Source: Sphingobacterium sp. JB170 (GTDB lineage Bacteria; Bacteroidota; Bacteroidia; Sphingobacteriales; Sphingobacteriaceae). Taken from it: DNA of 64,000 nucleotides. Location: assembly GCF_900163865.1 (NCBI RefSeq), contig NZ_FUKU01000057.1, positions 1 through 64,000 on the forward strand. Direction: 5' to 3'. Below the pieces are notes generated by a model. It was not told the DNA's origin. It ran no database searches and saw only the letters and a list, made by a program, of their open reading frames with translations. A program made the translations under genes and the position numbers. Positions 8,911 through 19,400 of the stretch are shown piece after piece. Numbering within the stretch: the first letter of the stretch is position 1; the number at the start of each line of letters is the position of its first letter.

Positions 8911-10395
8911 TTATTTAATTTTACTTTTACTAACGGGCCGAAATTTTTGCGGTTTTAACTCACGATCGAGCATTGCCTTTAGCGTTAAAAATGCAGGGTG
9001 TTTTTCATCCCAAATATTTTCCTTCTCAATCAGGCCATTTCTATAGTCAAATAACTCGTATTGTGGTTTATCAGACTGATCTATTTTCTGCCACGCGACA
9101 AGCCGATACCGATCGGTGCGTATCGCCCGCCCTAATTTCCCACCTCGTGGAAAGCAGTGATATACGTAGTGGCGCGGTTCCGATGCGTGCCCCTTTAAAA
9201 AAGAAGCATAGCTTACCCCATCGATTGGTTGGGGCACAGCAAGCTCAGGCAGCCCGCAAAACTCGGTCAAAGTTGGAAAGATATCGACAGTTTCAATTAA
9301 GGCATCGATCTTTTTCCCTTTCAGCTCTGGTACGCGTATCATAAGCGGGATTCTGTTTGCTAATTCATGGTTCACATGTTTTGTCCACATCCCCATCTCC
9401 CCCAAAAGATAACCATGGTCTCCCCAAATTACAACAATAGTTTTACTATCCAGACCCGTTTCCTTTAGTTGATGTAGCAATTTTGCTATTTGCTCGTCTA
9501 CGTAGCTAACCCCGGCATAATAGCCATGAATTAATTTTCTTGTCAATGAGTCGGGAAAGGGATCCGCTTCATTTGCGTTAGGAATTGACAAATATTGCGA
9601 AATTTCACCATCACGCTTCACCGCGAAGGGGAGCGAATTAACGGGATTGGTTTGCTGGCTGGGCATCGGGATATCATCTGGGTTATATAGGTCCCAATAT
9701 TTCTTAGGCACCGTAAATGGTAAATGGGGCCGCGCAAAACCGACCGCTAAAAAGAAAGGCTTCGCGGTCTTAGAAAGTTCCGCCAGACGAGACACCGCTT
9801 CATTGGCAACCCGGCCGTCAGCGTAGGCCTCATCAGCTATATCTAAACACTCCCAAGGCGCTCCCTTTGGCAATACGGAAGCCTCTTCCCAAGAAGCATT
9901 TTCAAATAGCGCCTCTTCGCGCGTGGGTCCGCATCTATTTTTTGCAGCATATTCAACTACATTATCGTAGAAATGCGGCGCTGACCAAGACTGTTCATCA
10001 TTATATGTTCCATGACCTACATGAAAAACTTTGCCTATTGCGGCCGAATAGTAATCATTATTTTTAAAATTCTCGGGCATGGTTACCGCATCGGGGTAGT
10101 AATCTCGAAAAGCGCGTCCAAAATCATAAAGACCCGTAGATGTTGAACGGGCGCCAAGTAGTAAGTTGTAGCGCGAGGCGATACATACGGCTTGATTGCT
10201 ATATGCCCGGTCGAATACTTGTGACTCTCCCGCCAAACGATCCATCGCCGGTGTTTTGGCAAACTCATCATCATAGGCTCCTATTGTTGGACGTAAGTCA
10301 TCCACGGCAATAAACAGCACATTATACTTCTTTTGTGCCATAACATTACCGGCAATAAAAAAGATAAAAATCAACAAAGAAACTCGTTTGTTCAT
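8911..10395 (-). CDS. Arylsulfatase-type sulfatase, iduronate-2-sulfatase-like (S1 family)
   Basis: A 494-residue exported sulfatase; signal peptide about residues 1-20 (ending VMAQ). The formylglycine motif is C71-I-A-S-R75, the cysteine form that needs a formylglycine-generating enzyme or anSME elsewhere in the genome. Metal ligands are seen in VDDLRP (D32, D33) and in WGDHGYLLGEMGMW. The overall pattern (NVLFIAVDDLRP, then RPHLPFTVPKKYWDLY) resembles iduronate-2-sulfatase-like members. ATG at 10395 was chosen; a further in-frame start would overlap the upstream lipoprotein gene. It would strip sulfate esters from the glycan imported by the adjacent SusC/SusD pair. Confidence 0.92.
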   Translation of the reverse strand: MNKRVSLLIFIFFIAGNVMAQKKYNVLFIAVDDLRPTIGAYDDEFAKTPAMDRLAGESQVFDRAYSNQAVCIASRYNLLLGARSTSTGLYDFGRAFRDYYPDAVTMPENFKNNDYYSAAIGKVFHVGHGTYNDEQSWSAPHFYDNVVEYAAKNRCGPTREEALFENASWEEASVLPKGAPWECLDIADEAYADGRVANEAVSRLAELSKTAKPFFLAVGFARPHLPFTVPKKYWDLYNPDDIPMPSQQTNPVNSLPFAVKRDGEISQYLSIPNANEADPFPDSLTRKLIHGYYAGVSYVDEQIAKLLHQLKETGLDSKTIVVIWGDHGYLLGEMGMWTKHVNHELANRIPLMIRVPELKGKKIDALIETVDIFPTLTEFCGLPELAVPQPIDGVSYASFLKGHASEPRHYVYHCFPRGGKLGRAIRTDRYRLVAWQKIDQSDKPQYELFDYRNGLIEKENIWDEKHPAFLTLKAMLDRELKPQKFRPVSKSKIK

Positions 10396-10423
10396 TACAA
10401 TAAAATTCAAACCAACGCGCAAG

Positions 10424-11098
10424 TTATTTAATTTTCTCAGGTTGCAGGTCATACACCGCTTCGGTAATGCCGCTAGGCTTAACTGCTACACGAGCAAACA
10501 AAGCACTCGAGGACGCTAGTTGGTCTGCAATATTAATAGATATTGTTAACATTCCAGCCTCTTTTTCCTCACTATTTTGTCTCGCTGTAAAATGTCCCAT
10601 ATCGACAAATTGGGTGTCATTAACCAGTAAACTTACTTCCTCCGGATCGCGTGTTTCATCAAGCTGCTCGATCGTGAAAGTAGCCGTAAGCACATCTCCC
10701 TGCAGCACGTATTTCGTGCCGGAAATCACAAAGTATGGTTCAATGTGAAAATCAACATTTGTGTCACCATTTACTTGAACCTCCATCGTATCTGTTGCAT
10801 GTTTCCATGGACCATTGCCAGGTACGCTAATCAATTTATAAGTACCGTCAAAAAGCGTTGCTTTAAAGGAGCCATCTTGGGTAACATACACATCAATCGG
10901 CGTGCGTAAGGCGTATCCATCTTGCCAAAGCTGCAACCGTACAGAATTATTCGTCCCGCGCACGCCGATAGGGTCACCATTATATACAACCTTCCCAGAG
11001 AGTGTAGAAGAGGGAGAATCGTAATTATCTTTCCCACAAGACACCAATAGAACGCAAAACGTTGCGAAACGAAATATATTTAAAATCGATTTTTTCAT
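10424..11098 (-). CDS. DUF3823 lipoprotein, SusE/F-like glycan-binding protein
   Basis: A 224-residue lipoprotein: signal peptide with lipobox LLVSC (cysteine near residue 21). The body has two beta-sandwich parts; the first (STLSGKVVYNGDPIGVRG...LFDGTYKLISVPGNGPW) is typical of DUF3823, found almost only after susD genes in Bacteroidota. It lies 4 bases after susD and 28 bases before the sulfatase. By position it is a surface-exposed accessory glycan-binding lipoprotein. Direct binding is inference from the family's context. Confidence 0.82.
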   Translation of the reverse strand: MKKSILNIFRFATFCVLLVSCGKDNYDSPSSTLSGKVVYNGDPIGVRGTNNSVRLQLWQDGYALRTPIDVYVTQDGSFKATLFDGTYKLISVPGNGPWKHATDTMEVQVNGDTNVDFHIEPYFVISGTKYVLQGDVLTATFTIEQLDETRDPEEVSLLVNDTQFVDMGHFTARQNSEEKEAGMLTISINIADQLASSSALFARVAVKPSGITEAVYDLQPEKIK

Positions 11099-11102
11099 AA
11101 TG

Positions 11103-12917
11103 CTATTGATAAGGATTTCTGACCAATTTCGGGTTTTGGTTTATCCAATCTTGATCGATGAAGTTATAGTAATTTTGAAAACGGAAATATCGCGGATATA
11201 AGGTGTGGCTGGCTTTTCGTTTTTCAAACACCCATTTGTCGTGATTGGCAGTGCCCGGTGCGTATATCCGGTAAGGAAATAATGCGTAATGTGTCGCCGT
11301 TGGCGTATCTTGGCCGCCCCATACTTGGTGTGCTATTCTCCAGCGCTTAAGATCCCAGTAACGATGATCCTCGAATGCAAATTCAACACGGCGCTCCTGA
11401 ATAATATCGTCCAAGGTAACACTCGTTAATGGACTTATTCCCGCGCGCTCGCGAATTTGATTAATATAGCCCGCTACTTCAGTCTGCGACTTGCCAAGCT
11501 CTAGACCTGCTTCAGCAGCGATCATTAGAAATTCGGCATAACGGAAGCGTACAAACCACATATCGCTCCCCCGACCACGCGTTGATGCATCGCGGTTCTC
11601 CTCCACAAATTTACGGATGTTAAAACCGGTTTTATTAACAAACTGATCGTTAGATGTCGTTGGACCGTCTTCACTCGTTAAGAGTCCCATCGTCGGATCT
11701 TCGGCACCCGGTATACCCGTTTTGACGCGCCACTGCCCATTATCCAAGTAGCGAACGCCGGCTTGATAGGTTATTGTCGTACCCAGGAAATCTGCCCCAG
11801 AATAAATAACAGTTCCGTACAACCGAGGGTCTTTGTTTGCAAATACATCTTGTGGATTATCGTAATAGATATATTCTCCGGAAGGGTCTTCTAGTTTTAG
11901 TGCGCCATTTCGATCATCGATATATTCAAAATCTTCAACCAGATTTAGAATCGGCGTTACGATATTGGCATCAATATCTCCACGCACTGAAGATGCAATT
12001 ACATTATTTGCAAACATATGCGTCTGACCAGGATAAATAAAATCCCGTGCCCATATCACTTCGTTGCTGGACTTACTACTAATAGCCTCATAAAAATTAC
12101 GCCCTTTGTCCTCATTTTTATCGTAAAGCGCATAAGGACTTTGCTGTATGATTTCTTGAGCAGTTTCATAAGCGATTTGAAAAAAACCGTTTGCTTTATC
12201 CGCTGGTATTCCAACCTCACCTCCACTCGTTTTTACCTCAGGCGTCCGGTAATTATACTTAGCGATCGAACCGGCATACAACGCAGCGCGTGCTTTTAAT
12301 GCTAAGGCAGTCCATTTGTTTGCCCGGGCGGAATTGGTATTAGTTGCTTCCGACATTATCTCTGCAATTGCACTACATTCCTCTATTATGTAGTTATATG
12401 TCTCTTCCTCTGTCGCGCGCGCAACCTGAAGAGACTCCGGATCTGTTCCTTGTTCATAGTCGTATATTTCATCTCCTACTAGCGGCACACCACCAAGGCT
12501 TCGAACCATATTAAAATACGTCCAAGCACGAATAAATCGAGCTTCGCCTTCGTATTTCAACTTGGTTTCATCGGCCAATGTCGACCCTTTCACGCCATGT
12601 ATAAACTCGTTAACGTTTCGTACTAACCGGTAATCATAAACATACCATAACGAATCCGTATATGTTTGCATATTGTTTGGTCCTCCAGAAGAGAACCCTG
12701 CCTCGTCGAGTAATGCAAATGATCCTGGATCCGTTAAATTCTGGGACCAATCCATACGCCCGTAATAATTAGCCAAAACAGATAAAATCATTTTCTCATC
12801 TGAATAAACCTGTTCCTCGCCGAGAATCGATTCTGATTCGCGATCCAAAAATTTGGAGCATGCTGATATCCCAACTAGCATCCCAAGTATTAATATATAT
12901 TTAATTGCGCTCTTCAT
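11103..12917 (-). CDS. RagB/SusD family outer-membrane glycan-binding lipoprotein
   Basis: A 604-residue lipoprotein with lipobox GISACS (cysteine near residue 20). It carries the SusD N-terminal TPR-like helices (KYEGEARFIRAWTYFNMVRSLGGVPL) and the C-terminal SusD block (IQERRVEFAFEDHRYWDLKRW). SusD-like proteins sit as a lid over the SusC barrel and bind the incoming oligosaccharide at the cell surface. It begins 2 bases after the susC stop, so the pair is translationally linked. The substrate is not readable; the downstream sulfatase points to a sulfated glycan. Confidence 0.95.
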   Translation of the reverse strand: MKSAIKYILILGMLVGISACSKFLDRESESILGEEQVYSDEKMILSVLANYYGRMDWSQNLTDPGSFALLDEAGFSSGGPNNMQTYTDSLWYVYDYRLVRNVNEFIHGVKGSTLADETKLKYEGEARFIRAWTYFNMVRSLGGVPLVGDEIYDYEQGTDPESLQVARATEEETYNYIIEECSAIAEIMSEATNTNSARANKWTALALKARAALYAGSIAKYNYRTPEVKTSGGEVGIPADKANGFFQIAYETAQEIIQQSPYALYDKNEDKGRNFYEAISSKSSNEVIWARDFIYPGQTHMFANNVIASSVRGDIDANIVTPILNLVEDFEYIDDRNGALKLEDPSGEYIYYDNPQDVFANKDPRLYGTVIYSGADFLGTTITYQAGVRYLDNGQWRVKTGIPGAEDPTMGLLTSEDGPTTSNDQFVNKTGFNIRKFVEENRDASTRGRGSDMWFVRFRYAEFLMIAAEAGLELGKSQTEVAGYINQIRERAGISPLTSVTLDDIIQERRVEFAFEDHRYWDLKRWRIAHQVWGGQDTPTATHYALFPYRIYAPGTANHDKWVFEKRKASHTLYPRYFRFQNYYNFIDQDWINQNPKLVRNPYQ

Positions 12918-12919
12918 GG

Positions 12920-15900
12920 TTAAAATGTTATGTTTAGACCAACATTCACTACTCTATTGGTCGGATATTGAATTCCCGATTCGCTTGTGAGTTCCGGATC
13001 AATCTTCATTTCGCCGAGGTTATCGATGCTGAACAAGTTCTGCATCATCGAATAGACGCGAAGGTTTTTTATTCCCCAGCGTTCTGTTAACTTTGAAGGT
13101 AAGGTATAGCCGATTTGTAGATTTCTTAATTTAAGATAGGTCACATTTTCGACCCAGAAGTCACTATGCCAATAGTTACTATGATTTTGATTGCCCCGAA
13201 TCAAAGTTGGAAACTCTCCCGGGATAAGTTCACTATTTGGATCCGTTATATCGCTAAGCATCCACTGGTTTTCCATGTAATAAGCTGCATTATTCCCTCC
13301 ATCATGGAAGGGCAGCATCCCTTCAAAATTTGCGCGGTAGGACGCAAATGAGGCGCCGGTAAAATCCATAGCCACGTCGAACCCTTTGTACTGGACGCCC
13401 AAATTCAAAGCAAAGTTCAAGTACGGAAGACCAACATCTCCTTCACCCTCACCCTGATCACCCTCTCGATACCCGATAGGACGTTGATCCAACTCATTAA
13501 TAACCTTGTCTCCGTTAACATCATCGTATTTTATATCTCCTGGTCGAAGTGTTGTATTACCTTGTCTATCGTTGTCCACATCGTAGTTTTGAATCTCTTC
13601 CCAATTTTGAAATTGACCTATTGCATGGTATCCCCAATTAATATAGGCATAGCGGTCGGTAATCGAATTACGATATGTATCCCACGAATTTCCAAACCGC
13701 GGCTTATATTGTCGTCCATCCAGCTGTCTCGCATAAGTGAAATTCCCACCAACAAAATAATTAACCTCGTGTATATTACTGCTCCACTTGATGCTTCCAT
13801 CCACGCCACGGTGCACATCGGAATTTAAATTTTCATAAGGGAGTCCAAACCCAACTTCTTCAGGAATGAGAATATCGTTACGCGAGGCTGGCAGTCCGGT
13901 ACGTTTACGATTAAAATAGTCCACGGCTCCGGAAAGCTTCCCGCCGAGTAGGGCAAAATCAAGTCCGACGTTAAAGCTGTTTGCGCGTATCCAAGAGAGA
14001 GTTTTAACGGGCAACCCGCGCGGCTGCGACCCCACCACGTAGTTACCATCGATAGCCGCTCCACCAGTATTATACGTATAGCCCGGCATAAAGCCAAATG
14101 CGTAATAATCCCAGTCGTCCAGATTGTCGTCGCCTAGCACCCCGTAGGACGCCCGTAGCTTCAGTTCACTGAAAGTGTTTCCCACAAAGGAATCGGTGAT
14201 AAACGATTCTTGTGCCAGGCGCCACCCAGCTGAAACCGAAGGAAAGAACCCCCATCGGCTTCCGGGAGGAAATTTCCACGAGCCGTCGTAACGACCAGCG
14301 AACTCGACAAGGTATTTACCGTCGTAATCATAATTTACTCTCCCGGCAAAGCCAGCTCGTGCCTGCGTGTTCAATCCGTCGTCATTAAATTGGTCCATCG
14401 TTTGAAAATAGATTAGGGACAAGCGGTTTGAGGCGGGGCGATCATGCATCCAAAACCCTGGTTCTTCACGCGTAATCGCTTCGGCTGCCACGAGCGCGGT
14501 CAGGTTATTCTTCCCGAAACTTTTCGCATAGTTCAGCGTACCCTGGTAACTAATCTCTTCAATTTGGCGAACATCACGCTCGCGCCACGGGTTGTCCATG
14601 CTAAATACGACGGGATAGGTGTCGGTTTCTTCATCGTAACCATACAGTTTGTAAGTAAATTCCTGATTATCCATTCGCTTATTCGACAGATAATATCCTA
14701 CAAGTCCACGAAGCTTCAGATCCTTGGTAATTTCATATTCAGCATTAAAATTCAATTGCATCACACGAAAGGCTTCGGTATACTCACCTGAAAGATCGTA
14801 GTTTAGCATCCCAAAGTTAGTCTCCGTGTTGGATGCGGTACGTGCGGGATACAATGGGTTATCGTTAGCAAAGGGACGTGCTGTGGGCAGATTACGATAG
14901 GTCGCAAACAATGCTTGCCACGTATCATCGGCCCCTGGCACTCCCGGCTGTCGACGCTTTTCGATACGGCCATTGAGATTCGCTCCAATCTTCAATCGAT
15001 CGGAGATATCCGCTTCAATATTCATTTGTACGTTTGTACGGTTGAATCCACCGTAGTTCCGAATTATTGATTTTTGATCGAGATGACCGGCACTAATGTA
15101 GTAATTGATATTCTCCGACCCACCGCTGGCTGCACCAGAAATATAGGTCTGCGGACTCGTTCCTAAAATATAGTCGTACCAATCAAATGGACGATATCCT
15201 TTTTCGGTCCCTTCTTCCCATTTTTGAAGATCATCCATCGTATACTGCGGATCACTCACACCCAAGATGGCGTCCGATTGAATATAGCTCTTTATATACG
15301 TTGTAGCACTTGCCGGCCGTGGGTACCGAAACATATTTTGCCAACCGTAGTACGAATTGATCGAGAATTGACTCTGCTCTCCCCGCTTACCTTTCTTTGT
15401 GGTGACCACCACTACGCCGTTGGCCGCGCGGACACCATATATTGCGGCCGAGGCATCCTTGAGAACCGAGATTGATTCGATGTCGTTAAAATCGATGTTA
15501 TTAAACTGTCCGGCATCCTTTTGTACGCCGTCAATTACGTAGAGCGGATCCCCCATGTTACGAATATTGATACTTGTCGATGCTCCGGGACGGCCGTCTG
15601 CCATTCTGCTGTTTACCCCCGCAATCTTACCAACAAGAGCACCCGAGGTCGTTGTTGCTACCGAACGAGATAAATCATCGGCCCCAACCGAAGAAATCGC
15701 GCCGGTGACCGATTCTTTCTTTTGCGTACCGTAGCCGACGACTACGACTTCATCGAGGCTCGCATCCTGGGACTGAAGGATTACCTCAATCTTATCGCCC
15801 GAAGGGGTGACCTGTTGAGTAACAAATCCGACCGACCGAAATACAATTACCGCGTTCGGCTCCGTCAAGGTCAACGTGAAATTGCCGTCAACATCGGTCG

Positions 15901-16126
15901 TCGTCCCCGCGGTCGGGTGATCTTTGGGCTCTACAGTCACGCCTTGAAGCGGTTTCCCAGAGGCGTCCTTAACCGTCCCCTGTAGATTTTGTTGCTCCTG
16001 CAAAATAATCTTTGATGCTCCATACCGGACGGGGGAAGCAATTGCCGAACTTGCAACTCCTGTCACAAACAAGCCGCAGAGCAACATACTGGGTAAGCGC
16101 CAAGAATGAATTGAAGTAACTCTCAT
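12920..16126 (-). CDS. SusC/RagA family TonB-dependent receptor
   Basis: A 1068-residue outer-membrane receptor from the ATG at 16126 (MRVTSIHS); an upstream in-frame start adds 23 residues before the signal peptide and was rejected. Order: signal peptide (about 1-30), carboxypeptidase-regulatory-like domain (about 47-120, LQGTVKDASGKPLQGVTV), TonB box and plug (SLDEVVVVGYGTQKKESVTGAIS; later YVIDGVQKDAG), then the 22-strand barrel ending in an aromatic residue (VGLNITF). It imports oligosaccharide with TonB energy. First gene of the five-gene locus; the 314-base gap to the divergent sensor kinase must hold its promoter. Confidence 0.95.
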   Translation of the reverse strand: MRVTSIHSWRLPSMLLCGLFVTGVASSAIASPVRYGASKIILQEQQNLQGTVKDASGKPLQGVTVEPKDHPTAGTTTDVDGNFTLTLTEPNAVIVFRSVGFVTQQVTPSGDKIEVILQSQDASLDEVVVVGYGTQKKESVTGAISSVGADDLSRSVATTTSGALVGKIAGVNSRMADGRPGASTSINIRNMGDPLYVIDGVQKDAGQFNNIDFNDIESISVLKDASAAIYGVRAANGVVVVTTKKGKRGEQSQFSINSYYGWQNMFRYPRPASATTYIKSYIQSDAILGVSDPQYTMDDLQKWEEGTEKGYRPFDWYDYILGTSPQTYISGAASGGSENINYYISAGHLDQKSIIRNYGGFNRTNVQMNIEADISDRLKIGANLNGRIEKRRQPGVPGADDTWQALFATYRNLPTARPFANDNPLYPARTASNTETNFGMLNYDLSGEYTEAFRVMQLNFNAEYEITKDLKLRGLVGYYLSNKRMDNQEFTYKLYGYDEETDTYPVVFSMDNPWRERDVRQIEEISYQGTLNYAKSFGKNNLTALVAAEAITREEPGFWMHDRPASNRLSLIYFQTMDQFNDDGLNTQARAGFAGRVNYDYDGKYLVEFAGRYDGSWKFPPGSRWGFFPSVSAGWRLAQESFITDSFVGNTFSELKLRASYGVLGDDNLDDWDYYAFGFMPGYTYNTGGAAIDGNYVVGSQPRGLPVKTLSWIRANSFNVGLDFALLGGKLSGAVDYFNRKRTGLPASRNDILIPEEVGFGLPYENLNSDVHRGVDGSIKWSSNIHEVNYFVGGNFTYARQLDGRQYKPRFGNSWDTYRNSITDRYAYINWGYHAIGQFQNWEEIQNYDVDNDRQGNTTLRPGDIKYDDVNGDKVINELDQRPIGYREGDQGEGEGDVGLPYLNFALNLGVQYKGFDVAMDFTGASFASYRANFEGMLPFHDGGNNAAYYMENQWMLSDITDPNSELIPGEFPTLIRGNQNHSNYWHSDFWVENVTYLKLRNLQIGYTLPSKLTERWGIKNLRVYSMMQNLFSIDNLGEMKIDPELTSESGIQYPTNRVVNVGLNITF

Positions 16127-16440
16127 TAGGTAAAAGTTTAGTTGTTTATAATCGATATCCAAAGTTAATTCTCTAGGCAGGCAAAATATTCCCAAAACGT
16201 CTCAATTTATCGCCAAATTGTATCACGCATTTTTAACCATCAGGTGTCATTGATTCTTAAAACCCGCGATGCTGGCTGCATGTAGCAGTTACAGCTGTAT
16301 ATTGCCTCATAGAATAGAATAATAACGCTCGCGTGCCATCTATCAATCGGAGCCGTTGTTAACCAAAATGTAGTATAGAATGTTTAATTTGCTGCTTATA
16401 ACATCCGTAAACAGGAACTGACTGAAACAAAAACATCGAA
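16127..16440. promoter_or_regulatory. Divergent control region between susC and the sensor kinase
   Basis: This gap separates divergent susC and the sensor kinase gene and must contain both promoters and the binding site for the AraC-type regulator encoded at 19601. Weak -7-like words occur for both directions (for example TACAATTTG on the minus strand near 16210-16225 and TTTAATTTG on the plus strand near 16385), none perfect. I could not identify a convincing operator. Confidence 0.35.
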
Positions 16441-19400
16441 ATGCATCACCTGATAGGAACAAGAACCAGAAACAAGCGCCTATGGTCCGCTATACCCGAC
16501 TTATTGTATATTGTTTTGTTTATCTGCGGACTAAGTAACAATGCACAATCAAATACACCAGCCCTTTATTTTCAGAAATACGGTGTTGATCAAGGTCTTT
16601 CTAATAACGCCATTCTTTGTAGCGTACTGGATAAAGATGGTTTCTTATGGTTTGGGAGCAAAGACGGATTGAACCGTTTTGATGGTTATGAATTCAAACA
16701 TTACTACGCCTCGGCAGATAGCCTAACGGGTTTAGGTAGCAACTTCATTCATGCGTTGCACGTAGATCAGAAAAAGAATATATGGGTAGGAACCGACCAA
16801 GGGATGTATATTTTTTACCCACATTTAGATTCCTTCCGCCCTTTTCGCGGAGGCCAACAGGGGGAGGTTCTAGACATCACCGCTGACAAGCAGGGACAGG
16901 TTTGGTACATTGCTGAAAACAAACTATTTAGTTATAATATGCAAAACGACACGATCGTTCAACATAGCCGTAGGTCCGACTTGACCGCCTCTGCGCTATC
17001 GCTCGATGAAAACGGGACGCTGTGGCTCGGGGCACTAGGGCTCATAAAGAATGTGACTACGGGAAAAGTATACCCGCTAGATGATGCGACGCGCGGGGAT
17101 CAATGGATCGAAGACATTTATACGGATCAACAAGGTATCCTATGGGTTGGAACGACAAAAAATGGCTTATATAAATTCGATCCGAAATCCGAGAAGATCA
17201 GCAACCCTTTACCCCGGCTGCCGATCGGTCAATTTTATATACGCGACATTATTCAATCGGATTCCCAAACGCTATGGATCGCCAGTGAAAGTGGTCTCAT
17301 TGTTTACAATAAACAAAACGGAAGTTTCCAGCAGCTGCTCCACGAGGATGATCACCCTTGGAGTCTGTCGGATAATGCTGTATACACGGTCTGCAGCGAT
17401 CAGCAGGGCGGAATCTGGATAGGTACGTTTTTCGGGGGGCTAAATTATTACCATCCGCAGCATAATGTGTTTAGAAAATTCTTCCATCGCTACGCCAGCT
17501 CGTCAATATCGGCGCACGCTGTACGCGAGTTTGTGGAAGATCGGCAAGGGAATATGTGGATCGGATCGGAAGATAATGGCCTAAGCCACTGGAACAAGAA
17601 GACAAATAAATTCACGCAAGTCCGGAACATCTCGCACAGTAACGTCCACGGTTTGTGCTTAGTGGGTGACACGCTGCTTGTGGGCACCTTCGATCAGGGC
17701 ATGGACTGCATCGATGTAAACTCGGGACAGCGTATCGCTCATTTTGAAATCGCTAATGCAGAGTATGGGCTGGGAAGCAATTTTATTGTACACATTCTGC
17801 AAACCCGCGCAGGTCGAGTTTTTCTGGCTACCGCCCATGGGCTATATGAGTTCATTCCCGGATCGAACAAATTTATTCCAATTCGCCAAGTCCCCGACCA
17901 TATATTTTATACTTCAATTTTTGAAGACAAGAAGGGAAAGCTATGGCTATCAACCTGGCGGGATGGACTTTTCACGCTAGACCCGAAAACCGGACGATCG
18001 GAAGTGTTCACCCACCAGACCAACAACTCGCTATCCTTAAATAGTAACCGAGTCAACCGTGTCTTTCAAACTAGAAATGGTGATATATGGATCGCGACCG
18101 AAAATGGACTTGCCCGCTGGAGCAGCGATGGAAAGCCTATTCGCCGAATCACCACCGACGATGGGTTACCGAGCAACCTTATTTTAACTCTCCAAGAAGA
18201 TGATTCAGGAAAACTATGGATTAGCACTAGCAGAGGCTTGGTATGTATGAATCCGAACACCCTGCGCATGCAAACTTTCACGAAATCCTCGGGACTATTG
18301 AGCTTGCAATTCAACTACAATTCGAGTTTCATCGATCGTCAAGGGAACTTCTATTACGGATCAGCAGGTGGATTTATTCGCTTTCACCCCGACTCTCTTT
18401 CGGCATTCTATCCCTCGAAAATAAGATCTAACCTTCTAATTACCGGAATTAGCGTGCTGCAACGTGAATTGCGCGTGGGAGCAGCGGGGTCAAAAATAGC
18501 GGAAGCGGTACCATACCTCGCGAAGTTAAAATTACCGCATGATGAATCAACCATAACATTGGATTTCTCAGCGATGAACTATGTATCTGCTAAGGAAGTA
18601 CAATATAAATATATGCTAGGGGGTTACGATTTGCAGTGGACCACACTCAGAGGGAGCCATACGGCACACTTCACAAAAATTCCACCCGGAAACTACACCT
18701 TCCGTGTACAAGCCTTAAATAGTGTGGGGGAACCTATTTCCGATGAGCGGACCCTGGCGATACAAATCAGCCCGCCCTTTTGGGCAAGTATTCCTGCCTA
18801 CATTTGCTATTGGTTATCGGCCGGCTTCTTAATTTACTACCTAGCAAACTCTTTCGACCGAAAAATAAAAGAGAAAAACAGACGACAATTAGAGGCCGCA
18901 ACTGTGGAACGCGAACGCGAACTTTATCAAGCGAAAATGAACTTCTTCACCCAGATAGCGCACGACATTAAGACGCCTCTGACGCTAATTAAGGCTCCCC
19001 TAGAGCGGCTTATCTCGCGCGGAGAGGCAAATGAACGTACCGAACGCTTATTAAACACGATGCATCGCAATACCGAGCAGCTTGTTGAACTAACGAACCA
19101 GTTATTAGATTTTCGCAAAATCGAAAGTAGCGAACACAGTTTAAGCCTTTCAACGCACGATCTATCCTACTTTGTAACCGAACGCTTAAAAGATTATCAA
19201 CCTGCATTTGAGCAGCGAGAACTATTACTCTCTTACACCGCTAACGAGCCGCTTATCGCCCGCGTGGATATCGAAGTGGTCGAGAAAATTTTCGACAACT
19301 TGATGACCAATGCCTTAAAGTATGCCGGGCGCAAGGTATGGGTGGAGCTCTCGTATGAAAAGCAAACCCAAGCATTTAATATTCAAGTTACAAATGATGG

